Source: JACKHO01 sp041398745
GTDB taxonomy: Bacteria; Planctomycetota; Planctomycetia; Planctomycetales; Planctomycetaceae
Assembly: GCA_041398745.1 (NCBI GenBank)
Contig: JAWKUB010000003.1
Coordinates: 682,001-746,000 of the forward strand
DNA: 64,000 nt
Direction of reading: 5' to 3'
Numbering within the stretch: position 1 is the stretch's first letter; each line of letters opens with the position of its first letter. The notes beneath the pieces were generated by a model. That model searched no databases, was not told where the DNA came from, and was given only the letters and a program-made list of their open reading frames with translations. A program made the position numbers and the translations under genes. Below are positions 16,063-22,963 of this stretch, in pieces.

Positions 16063-16308
16063 ATGTCTCGTCTCCTTGACAATATCGGCAAGATTTTCGT
16101 GCCCAACACCCTGCGCTTGAAGCCAATCCCCCACTGGCAACGACCGCTCGCGGAGTCCGGTTCTCGTTGGAAACGCTTCGGTCGGTTTTTGTTTCGGGCC
16201 TACCTGCTAGCCCAACATCACCGCCGCAGTGATCTCCCAGGCCCGGCATGGGACTTGATGATTGTGCTGGTCACGTTGGCTTTGGCCATCGGTTATGTCG
16301 TCATCTGA
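16063..16308 (+). CDS. Small single-pass membrane protein
   Basis: This protein of 81 residues has a basic amino part and one clear carboxyl-terminal membrane helix (WDLMIVLVTLALAIGYVVI) reaching the stop. ATG 16063 is the best start; longer frames upstream are not protein-like. It follows the zinc-ribbon gene by 40 bases. No family was recognised. Confidence 0.55.
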   Translation: MSRLLDNIGKIFVPNTLRLKPIPHWQRPLAESGSRWKRFGRFLFRAYLLAQHHRRSDLPGPAWDLMIVLVTLALAIGYVVI

Positions 16309-16660
16309 CGCGTCGCGCGAGGCTGGACTTCAGATGGGGTCTGGCCTCAAAAGCGAAAGTTGTGGGAACAGAGGCCTGAGGGAAGTGCAGAGGTGGTTCT
16401 TCAAACCATCTGCCGTTCCCAGGTTGTCCCTCTCCATCTCGTTGCAGCACTCCCCTCTCCGATGCGCTGCCACTCTTCATTCAGCTCTGATTTGAGCACA
16501 TCCCGGTGAAACGATTGCCGCTAAGTCCAAGACAATCGCTTGCGCTTTGATCGTGTCTCAGGCAGTCTGATCACCCGAGTTCGCCGTGAATTCGGAATTC
16601 TCGATCAGTCCTCGTTCACTTCGAACAGGCGTTCTTACTTCTTTCCCACAGGAATCAGTT
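16309..16660 (+). other. Intergenic stretch without a supported gene
   Basis: I see no convincing frame on either strand. At its right end ATG 16661 opens a short basic start (MASRKQSEKTAPEKA) that runs at once into sequence antisense to the recombinase remnant, which suggests a recombination joint near 16700. Confidence 0.5.
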
Positions 16661-16666
16661 ATGGCC

Positions 16667-16852
16667 TCACGTAAGCAATCTGAAAAGACAGCACCGGAAA
16701 AGGCGTTCCGCCTCGGGTTGTGCCATCAGTTCATGAAACTGCTGATGGGCCTCTTTTCGGTCAGGTCCCAGATTGACCTGCTTACCGTCGATCTCGACGT
16801 ACCAACGCTTGTTCGACTTGCGGAACCAAGGTTTTCTCGGTCGTGCCATCAC
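16667..16852 (-). pseudogene. N-terminal remnant of a tyrosine recombinase
   Basis: The minus strand encodes MARPRKPWFRKSNKRWYVEI and GKQVNLGPDRKEAHQQFHEL. I recall this amino-terminal signature from phage-type integrases in planctomycetes: a basic start, then the three-stranded arm-binding fold. The protein breaks off after about 45 matching residues; the core-binding and catalytic domains are gone. It lies beside the tRNA half-site, so it is most likely what is left of an older integrase that used the same attachment site. Confidence 0.7.
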
Positions 16853-16997
16853 ATCACCTTCCAGCTTGAAATGAAGAAATCACAAGCCAGCAAGCTGAAA
16901 GGTTTGTTGGTCGCCCCTGGGCAGTTGCACCTGCTCAGGGGCTCCATTTCCTGCACGAGTTTCCTGCATTAGACTGCAAGGATCGTCGTAAGTCTAG

Positions 16998-17043
16998 TAC
17001 CCCCGACAGGATTCGAACCTGTGACCTTCGGTTTAGGAATTCC
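16998..17043 (-). repeat. tRNA-Arg(CCT)-like 3' half: island attachment site
   Basis: On the minus strand the sequence runs from an anticodon loop with CCT (ttcctaaa) through accgaaggtc to a perfect T arm (acagg ttcgaat cctgt) and the 3' acceptor strand (cgggggta). The 5' half, including the anticodon 5' stem, is missing. This is the usual look of the displaced 3' half of a tRNA gene after integration. By orientation the island lies to the right, with the intact tRNA expected beyond position 64000 next to the integrase. Confidence 0.75.
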
Positions 17044-17140
17044 AAGTCGTCTTTCGGACGGCCTGCGGAAATCCTTCAAACCGCAGAAAACACTGGGTCT
17101 CGCGAAGTGGGTTTCGGGGCTACCACGCCTGTTTTCGACC

Positions 17141-17177
17141 AAAAGTGGGTACAGTTTGCAAATGTGTACCCACTTTT
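17141..17177 (+). terminator. Strong inverted repeat beside the attachment site
   Basis: Arms aaaagtgggtaca and tgtacccactttt (13 bp, perfect) enclose an 11-base loop. The A/T ends make it terminator-like on both strands. It might insulate the island from flanking transcription, or bind a recombination protein. Confidence 0.45.
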
Positions 17178-17312
17178 TGATAGACCTTCGGTTCGCACAA
17201 AAGGGCACTTGCGACACGGCATTTCGGTGAGCACCAAGCTCCTTTGCAGAGGGACCGCGAATCAGCCTTCCACTCGGAAAGCACAGGCTGAATTGAACGC
17301 GTGTGTGGCATA

Positions 17313-17341
17313 TTGACCCACAGTGAGCCAACGGATACAAT
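17313..17341 (+). promoter_or_regulatory. Sigma70-type promoter of the toxin-antitoxin pair
   Basis: TTGACC at 17313 and TACAAT at 17336 are separated by exactly 17 bases, and the antitoxin ATG lies 40 bases beyond the -10. gggaga precedes the start. Antitoxins of this type usually repress their own promoter. Confidence 0.65.
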
Positions 17342-17380
17342 GTACGTCAAATTGCCACTCGCAGAATTGGGAGAAACGTA

Positions 17381-17659
17381 ATGGCGACAACAAAGGCCGA
17401 TGCTCGGATTAATGTTCGCCTTCCGAGCGAGTTGAAACAAACGATCGAAGAGGCGGCAGCGGCACTGGGGCAGACCGTTAGTGAGTTCACCGTTTCGACA
17501 ATTGTCCAGGAGGCGCGTCAAGTACTGGAAGCGGCACAGGTCACGAAACTGACAATCCGGGATCGAGATCGCTTTCTGGCAGCACTGGATGATGCGAACG
17601 CAGTTCCCAACGCGGCCCTGAAAGCGGCAGCCAAAAAATACGGAAAGCGACGTGCCTAA
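17381..17659 (+). CDS. tacA: DUF1778 antitoxin (TacA-like)
   Basis: This protein of 92 residues begins with a ribbon-helix-helix (DARINVRLPSELKQTIEEAA), followed by the linker QTVSEFTVSTIVQEA and a flexible end with RDRDRFLAALDD, the order seen in DUF1778 antitoxins. The amino domain binds the operator and the tail covers the toxin active site. It overlaps the acetyltransferase gene by 8 bases, as expected of a TacAT pair. A good promoter lies just upstream. It is the first gene inside the island, a common position for a maintenance cassette. Confidence 0.88.
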   Translation: MATTKADARINVRLPSELKQTIEEAAAALGQTVSEFTVSTIVQEARQVLEAAQVTKLTIRDRDRFLAALDDANAVPNAALKAAAKKYGKRRA

Positions 17660-18182
17660 ACCCTCGGAACCGAAATGGGCCATCGAACCTTTTGATCGCA
17701 GCCGTCATGACCGGTCAGAATTCGACTGCGGTGTCCCCGTGCTCAATGAATGGTTGACGACGAAAGTCAGTCAATTCGAAAAGAAGGATTTGGCTCGTAC
17801 GTACGTTCTCGTCGAAAGTGGCGATGTCGTGGTCAAAGGTTACTACGCCTTGTCGAATCACACTGTCATCTACGACGCACTTCCTGATGATCAAGCCAAG
17901 GGACTGCCCAGGATTGATGTGCCCGTGGTGTTGATTGGACGACTGGGCGTTGATCTCTCCACGCAAGGTCAGGGGATGGGCGAGTTCTTGTTGATCGACG
18001 CCGTTCGTCGAGCTGAGTACCTGGCTGAAAAGATTGGCATCCGGGCTGTCGAAGTGGACGCGATCAACGATGCCGCCCAAAAGTTCTACCAGCGGTACGG
18101 ATTCCTTTCTCTGAAGGACGCCCCCCAGCACCTGTTCCTTCCGATGCAGGTGATTCGAAAACTGAAGCTGCCACCGCTGTAG
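17652..18182 (+). CDS. tacT: GNAT acetyltransferase toxin (TacT-like)
   Basis: This protein of 176 residues starts at GTG 17652. GNAT features are clear: start FDRSRHDRSEFDCGVPVLNEWL as in TacT/AtaT toxins, the acetyl-CoA loop QGQGMG after RLGVDLSTQ, and YQRYGF near the end, which holds the usual tyrosine. TacT toxins acetylate the amino group of aminoacyl-tRNA and stop translation. The gene pairs with the DUF1778 antitoxin upstream. All expected motifs are intact, so the toxin is probably active. Confidence 0.88.
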   Translation: MPKPSEPKWAIEPFDRSRHDRSEFDCGVPVLNEWLTTKVSQFEKKDLARTYVLVESGDVVVKGYYALSNHTVIYDALPDDQAKGLPRIDVPVVLIGRLGVDLSTQGQGMGEFLLIDAVRRAEYLAEKIGIRAVEVDAINDAAQKFYQRYGFLSLKDAPQHLFLPMQVIRKLKLPPL

Positions 18183-18213
18183 AGCCATTGCCACTCAACA
18201 CGCTGAGTTGAAC

Positions 18214-18319
18214 TGCGTGACGCTGCGGGTGACGATTCCATGACGCGAAAGCCTCGGCATTGCGTCATGTCGCAAACGGTTTCCTGACAGCAAGTTATGA
18301 GTGCGTGACGCTAGTGACG
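18214..18319 (+). repeat. Cluster of TGACG motifs upstream of the ATPase gene
   Basis: tgcgtgacgct occurs at 18214 and again at 18302, each followed after 1-4 bases by gtgacg. Between them lie catgacgc (18239) and its mirror gcgtcatg (18262-18269). That gives six TGACG copies in both orientations in about 105 bases. The stretch 18183-18635 has no gene. It could be an operator array or an iteron-like replication site for the ATPase/primase-like gene downstream. Confidence 0.45.
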
Positions 18320-18635
18320 TTATTTCTCGGCCGACTTCATGAATGTCTCGGATGGCCGCGGGTGTCGACGCTCCAGTGCCACAGCGAACAGGAACCGGAC
18401 TTGGCAGAATTCACGTCTGCGTATTCATGAATGAGTTGATATTTGAATAGGGCACCGGAATTCCGCAAGGAGCTAACCAATGCGTCACATGGAGTTACGC
18501 TGGCGGCAAACAAAACTTGGAGGCTTGTGAATAGGCCGGCTCCAACCAGTAGAGGAACACGCAACTTGGATTCAAAAACTCCGGCATGTGACTGGAGCCA
18601 GGAACGCAAAACCTCTTTGCTTTGGAGTAGCTGAT

Positions 18636-20579
18636 ATGAGTCTTGAATTGAACGCACACGTTGCCACCCCGGTCGATGCCAACCACGAAGTATTGGATGT
18701 ACATGGAAGGTCATCGAATTCCATCAGTAAGCAGGCCCAGTTCACCAGAAGACAACCATCAAAGAATCGGATGCCGGTAGCGGCACCATCATCAGAAACT
18801 GCGGGGAGAAAGACCGGTACGCACAACTCCACTGAAGTAACGGAGATCGATGCGTTCGCTGAGGCACAACAGAACGGCCTGAGTAATCCTACCTCAGGCA
18901 TTCAGATTCCTAATGAAACAGCTGAGCCAGCAAATGCAACCGCATTGCGATCTAATTCGCATGAAACGGGCGACGCTAATCAAAACCATCAGCCACCGCG
19001 GCCTGCTGCGGCAACTCCAAGAAAGAGCATGATCCAATTGACGCCTGCAAAGCTGATGGAACTACTCCAAACCGAGTGTGGTGTCAGATTCTTTCAAAAC
19101 CTACACGGGAACTCTTTCGCGTGGGTTCCAAGCTCGGTCGACGGCCGCCACTTCGAATGCCTACCCCTCAGGTCGCGAGCATTTCGCGCCAGGCTTGTAC
19201 AACTTGCATCGTCATATGCAGTCAAGGCGACGCCAGCTGGCGTCATCAATGAAGCGATCAAAAATGCCGAGATCCTGGCATTCCAAGAACCCAAACGCGA
19301 GCTGGCGAATCGCCACCAAAGCACTGGAGGTACAGTCAATATCGACTTGGGAGATGCCAATTGGCGAATGATTACCGTAACAGCCGACGGCTGGGAGCTG
19401 TGCGAGCAGAAAGACCCCATGTTCTTTCGACCAGAACACATGACCGCACTCCCTGAACCGATTGAGGGTGGTGATCCGTATGAGGTTTTTGACTTTATTT
19501 CACTCGAAAGTGAGGGCGACAAGCTTCTTGTGCTGAGTTGGATTGTTTCTGCGTTGAACCCCGATGTCCCGTCTCCGATTCTGACGCTAACTGGAATTCA
19601 GGGTTCTGCCAAAACCACGAAATCGAAGTGGCTTCGTGATCTCACTGACCCCAGCGTAACACCAGTACTGGGCGACATAGAACTCACTGGCCTGTTTCTA
19701 ACCTTCCAGCATCATGCCGTTCCGTCATTTGAGAACGTCTCACAGTTTAACCGGCGTACCGCGGATATGTTCTGTCGAGCGGTGACAGGGAACGGAGTGG
19801 AGCGGAGGAAGCTGTTTACCGATTCGGACCAGGTCCTCTATTCGTTCCAACGCCCCATCATCATCAATGGAATTGACACGCCGAGCACACGCCCAGATTT
19901 CCTGGATCGTTGCATTGTCGTCAACTGCCCGCGACTTGAGACCTTCCGTCCGATCAAAGAGTTAGATATGGCATTCCAGCAGGCGAGACCTCGTCTGTTT
20001 GGTGCTCTCCTGGCCCTATTGTCAAAGACTCTGAAGCTACTTCCGAGCACGCCTCCAGGCGGAGAATTCCGTATGGCCGACTTTGCCCACTTTGGGCGAG
20101 CCCTCGCGACAGCTTTGGGAAAGACTCCGGGCGAATTTGATGATGCCTATCGAACGAGCATTCGCCATCAGGACAAGGAGGCCTTGGACGCAACACCGAT
20201 GGCCAATGCCCTAAAGTCACTTGCAAGTCAACACACCACATCACGTCCCTGGGAGGGCACGGCAAAGCAACTACTGGAACAGCTCCAATACGTGGCCCAT
20301 CGCAACAACGACCAGAATGCGAAAGCTGACCTCCCCAAAAATGCTCGGTGGCTGAGCAGCAAACTCAGCGAACTGGTGACGGCATTGCGGACTGAGGGGA
20401 TTATTGTGGAACGCCTCCCCAGGACGAGTTCGACACGGGGGTGGAAGGTCTCCATGACCAACGAAGCACGTGCGGAACGTGAACGCCGCCATTCCAGGCC
20501 TGAGGGGGTTGCCGAAGCTCTTGATGAGGCTGATATTTTCGCTGCGTTGGAGCAGGTCAACGAGATCACCCAGGATTAG
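18636..20579 (+). CDS. D5/SF3-like P-loop ATPase of a mobile element
   Basis: This protein of 647 residues starts at ATG 18636 behind ggag. The first 130 residues are low-complexity. The ATPase core starts near 300: Walker A in LTLTGIQGSAKTTKSKWLRDL, then VPSFENVSQF (Walker B-like, with the N of sensor 1) and RRKLFTDSDQVLYSFQRPIIING and DFLDRCIVV. This order recalls phage/plasmid D5-type or SF3-like helicases that act with primases. The start of a winged helix is visible near the end. It is probably the element's own replication or mobilisation ATPase. The amino half shows no primase motif that I can trust. Confidence 0.65.
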   Translation: MSLELNAHVATPVDANHEVLDVHGRSSNSISKQAQFTRRQPSKNRMPVAAPSSETAGRKTGTHNSTEVTEIDAFAEAQQNGLSNPTSGIQIPNETAEPANATALRSNSHETGDANQNHQPPRPAAATPRKSMIQLTPAKLMELLQTECGVRFFQNLHGNSFAWVPSSVDGRHFECLPLRSRAFRARLVQLASSYAVKATPAGVINEAIKNAEILAFQEPKRELANRHQSTGGTVNIDLGDANWRMITVTADGWELCEQKDPMFFRPEHMTALPEPIEGGDPYEVFDFISLESEGDKLLVLSWIVSALNPDVPSPILTLTGIQGSAKTTKSKWLRDLTDPSVTPVLGDIELTGLFLTFQHHAVPSFENVSQFNRRTADMFCRAVTGNGVERRKLFTDSDQVLYSFQRPIIINGIDTPSTRPDFLDRCIVVNCPRLETFRPIKELDMAFQQARPRLFGALLALLSKTLKLLPSTPPGGEFRMADFAHFGRALATALGKTPGEFDDAYRTSIRHQDKEALDATPMANALKSLASQHTTSRPWEGTAKQLLEQLQYVAHRNNDQNAKADLPKNARWLSSKLSELVTALRTEGIIVERLPRTSSTRGWKVSMTNEARAERERRHSRPEGVAEALDEADIFAALEQVNEITQD

Positions 20580-21078
20580 CCCCCCGGATTCACCTTGTGC
20601 CACCCCAGGCGGAATCGTGAGCCCAAGGCCCCTCACGGAGCGTTGGGCTCACTGAGCACCGCACGTCGCCATTCCCTTCCAAGTTTCCTGACACATCGCC
20701 CTATTCGATGTGCATGTAGGTTATACGAGTGACACAGTGAACGTGGAGATCCCCACGAGAGCCGTGTTGCCGGTGAGCTCAAACACCGCAAAACGAAGCG
20801 TGACTGGCTTTATTCACCCACCCGATCACTATCCCGAAAAGCCCCCTTTTTGAACATTCCATGCCGAAGAAAAACAAGAAACAGAAGTAGAATTAGTAGG
20901 AATACGAATAGAAGAAGTACTAGGAACAATACGAGAAACAAGAACATCACATTACGACTACGACTAAGAATAAGAATAAGAATAAGAATAAGAATAAGAC
21001 ATTAAACAATCAGGCCGACCCCGGAAGGGATCACTCAACAGGATTTCACTCAGAAACCTTGCAAATCAAAGGACGCAA
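20580..21078 (+). other. Intergenic stretch with a purine-rich tract
   Basis: No gene is supported in these 500 bases. From about 20862 the plus strand becomes nearly all purine or adenine-rich with gaagaa and aagaat motifs, ending in a hexamer repeat. A weak hairpin (acatcg...cgatgt) lies near 20693-20712. Confidence 0.55.
20953..21000 (+). repeat. Hexamer tandem repeat (tacgac/taagaa)
   Basis: Eight hexamers stand in a row: two tacgac, five perfect taagaa and one taagac. Copy number could vary by slippage. The tract lies 79 bases before a small gene's start. Confidence 0.85.
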
Positions 21079-21306
21079 ATGATGAAACAGGCAGCTGGTA
21101 CTCCCCCAGTGAGAGGGGCTGTCGGAGCGACACGCCCCAGCAGTAGTGTTCTGCCACCACAATTCAGTTGGCTCAGTGTACCGATACCGAAATCGGTTCA
21201 CGCTCATGCCAAACACATGGCTAGTCTCTCGAACATGTCCCTGAAGGAGTTCGTGGCATGGTTCCTACGAACAGCCCGTCCCCGCACCGAGGACGACGTG
21301 TCGTAA
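21079..21306 (+). CDS. Small protein with helical DNA-binding-like tail
   Basis: This protein of 75 residues follows the ribosome-like aaagga. After a proline- and serine-rich start, residues 37-70 (PIPKSVHAHAKHMASLSNMS and LKEFVAWFLRT) resemble the helix-helix part of small arc/CopG-like proteins. No family assignment is secure. It heads the unknown-gene pair that follows and might regulate it. Confidence 0.5.
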   Translation: MMKQAAGTPPVRGAVGATRPSSSVLPPQFSWLSVPIPKSVHAHAKHMASLSNMSLKEFVAWFLRTARPRTEDDVS

Positions 21307-21360
21307 GCCAAGCCGAGCAGATCGGGACTTGAGCCTGAAACCACTTTCCACACAGCAACG

Positions 21361-22161
21361 ATGACTAATCCGACAAAGGATCAATTCTCAATGACTACAA
21401 AAAGCATGCCTGTATTCCACGATGATCACGTCGCGGTGACGAAGTTGAGGCCAGATTACGACAATCCCGGCAAGGCCCCCCGCCTGTACGTTGATCGACT
21501 GCTGGCGGAATCCGACCAGGGTTTTTCGTTCGTCAATCCAATAGGGATCGTAAAAGCGCCAGCAGAATCAGAGAACGCCTTCGATGAGGCTGAGAGGCTC
21601 CACAGAGCTTGGTACCCCAGGCTTAGAAGGCGGCGGCGAAATTCCTGGCGGAAGGACAAGCAAGAGACGAATGACCGCATGGCCCTCGCTTGCCTGTATG
21701 AAGGAGTCGTCGTTACCAAGGGGGTTGCCGTGCCGTACACCTGGTGGAGGGATTGCTGGCAGAATCAACTCGAGGCGGCGACTGCCTTCACGCAGCGGCC
21801 AGACGCCTTGAATCTGATTGTGGATGGCCGGATTGACTCTCTGGTAGACTTGCAAGCAACTGAAGTTTGCCACCTACTTCGAAATAGCTCAACTGGCGGT
21901 GTGGTCCATGTTGTGTTCCCGCATCTCACGATAAGAATTTCCAAGAAAGGGCCGTTGCAGAACAGAGCCCATCGCGAAGCGTCCGCATGGAAGTTCAGGC
22001 TAAAAGCGATCCTCGGAAAAGAAGACGCAAAGGCAGTACCGCAAGAAGTGCGGCTTGGGCAAATCGTCGCGAGAGATTCTTCAGCAGTGCTGTACAAGGC
22101 CAGCCTCCTGAACGCCCTGTCCGCGGCTGAAGCGATGCCCCAGCAACTGTTGGAGAGGTGA
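21361..22161 (+). CDS. Unknown protein, paralogue of the next gene
   Basis: This protein of 266 residues is of unknown family. Residues 50-130 contain a pattern repeated in the following gene: FSFVNPIGIVKAP, then a basic helix (YPRLRRRRRNSWRKDKQE), then YEGVVVTKG...PYTWW. The remainder is mixed alpha/beta (GGVVHVVFPHLTIRISKKG). No catalytic motif was recognised. The next gene starts 3 bases after the stop, so they form one unit. Confidence 0.65.
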   Translation: MTNPTKDQFSMTTKSMPVFHDDHVAVTKLRPDYDNPGKAPRLYVDRLLAESDQGFSFVNPIGIVKAPAESENAFDEAERLHRAWYPRLRRRRRNSWRKDKQETNDRMALACLYEGVVVTKGVAVPYTWWRDCWQNQLEAATAFTQRPDALNLIVDGRIDSLVDLQATEVCHLLRNSSTGGVVHVVFPHLTIRISKKGPLQNRAHREASAWKFRLKAILGKEDAKAVPQEVRLGQIVARDSSAVLYKASLLNALSAAEAMPQQLLER

Positions 22162-22164
22162 GAC

Positions 22165-22617
22165 GTGAACAAGTTCAACAAAATCATGATCATTGACGCC
22201 GACTGCAACCCGGGGGACAGCGGGGCTCTGAATTCCCCAGTGGAATCGACGAGCTACTCTCCTGACTTCGAGCATTTCGGGTACCGGACATTCGAAAGGT
22301 GCCAGGAAGTGATCCAGGAGGCGCGGCCTGGCATCTGGTACGTAAACCCAACGTGCAAGGTGTACACACCTTCAGATTCCCAGGAATTTCGGAACACAAT
22401 CAGAAAAAGGCAGGCAGAATGGTTCCGAATCTTGAGCAGACAATTCCAGAACGGCTGGAGACGGCTCATGAACAGTTACGACAGAGGCGATCACGAGAGA
22501 GCATTTGAGTTCGAGGGAGTCATCATTGTTGGCAGAGAAATCGAGCCATTTGTCTTATGGCTCAAGGAACGACAATCTAGAAAAAGTACGAATGCGTGCA
22601 CCAAGCAAACGTACTGA
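22165..22617 (+). CDS. Unknown protein, shorter paralogue of the previous gene
   Basis: This protein of 150 residues starts at GTG 22165 with ggagaggtgag upstream. The segment WYVNPTCKVYTPSDS, then the helix with FQNGWRRLMNSYDRG and FEGVIIVGREIEPFVLW, lines up with the preceding protein: VNP, a tryptophan and basic helix, then G-V-hydrophobic-x-G and a closing tryptophan. They look like an old tandem duplication, with the second copy lacking the carboxyl half. Function is unknown. Confidence 0.6.
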   Translation: MNKFNKIMIIDADCNPGDSGALNSPVESTSYSPDFEHFGYRTFERCQEVIQEARPGIWYVNPTCKVYTPSDSQEFRNTIRKRQAEWFRILSRQFQNGWRRLMNSYDRGDHERAFEFEGVIIVGREIEPFVLWLKERQSRKSTNACTKQTY

Positions 22618-22963
22618 ATGCATCCACAACGCGTCCACCAGGAAGGAAGCCAACAAATCGTGCATTGCGGATTCAGTCGAGTGTAAGGTCATGCAAAGCC
22701 CGTGACGTTTGTGAGCTTGTGGTGTTTGAAGGCGGACTTTTGAGGAAATTATCGTACGTTTTTCTGGCACAGTGGAATTGTTCAAGTCGGACTGGGTGGG
22801 ACGGCTATAGAGGTCTTGAAGCAGCCGGTTTTTTGACGCCTCTTCTCCTGGCTATAACACTCGAATGAAACAGCAGTTGTGTGGCAATCCTCTGCGGTGA
22901 AGTTGCAGCTGGCGAATCTCGTGGGTACGATGCCGACAGTGAAACCGCCAGCGGGTTAGTACA
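22618..22963 (+). other. Intergenic stretch upstream of the CARF-sigma54 regulator
   Basis: No frame here looks like protein. It must hold the promoter of the regulator gene, but I cannot pick -35/-10 boxes with confidence. A TGGCAC at 22764 lacks the GC at the required -12 distance, so it is not a sigma54 promoter. Confidence 0.5.

Noticed and set aside
16998..17043. A complete tRNA gene
   Set aside because: Only the part from the anticodon loop to the 3' end is present; the D arm and 5' acceptor strand cannot be formed from the flanking bases.
17120..17683. A 187-codon minus-strand frame over the antitoxin gene
   Set aside because: It is cysteine-rich, has no ribosome site and lies exactly antisense to the well-supported DUF1778 antitoxin.
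20953..21000. The hexamer tract as a CRISPR array
   Set aside because: The units are 6 bases with no spacers; no cas1/cas2 genes are present. The Cas4-like nuclease at 52158 is a stand-alone type.
22755..22785. TGGCAC at 22764 as a sigma54 promoter for the regulator
   Set aside because: The -12 GC is missing at the required 10-base distance.
22596..22868. A 90-codon frame upstream of the CARF regulator
   Set aside because: Cysteine- and tryptophan-rich random composition, no start signal.
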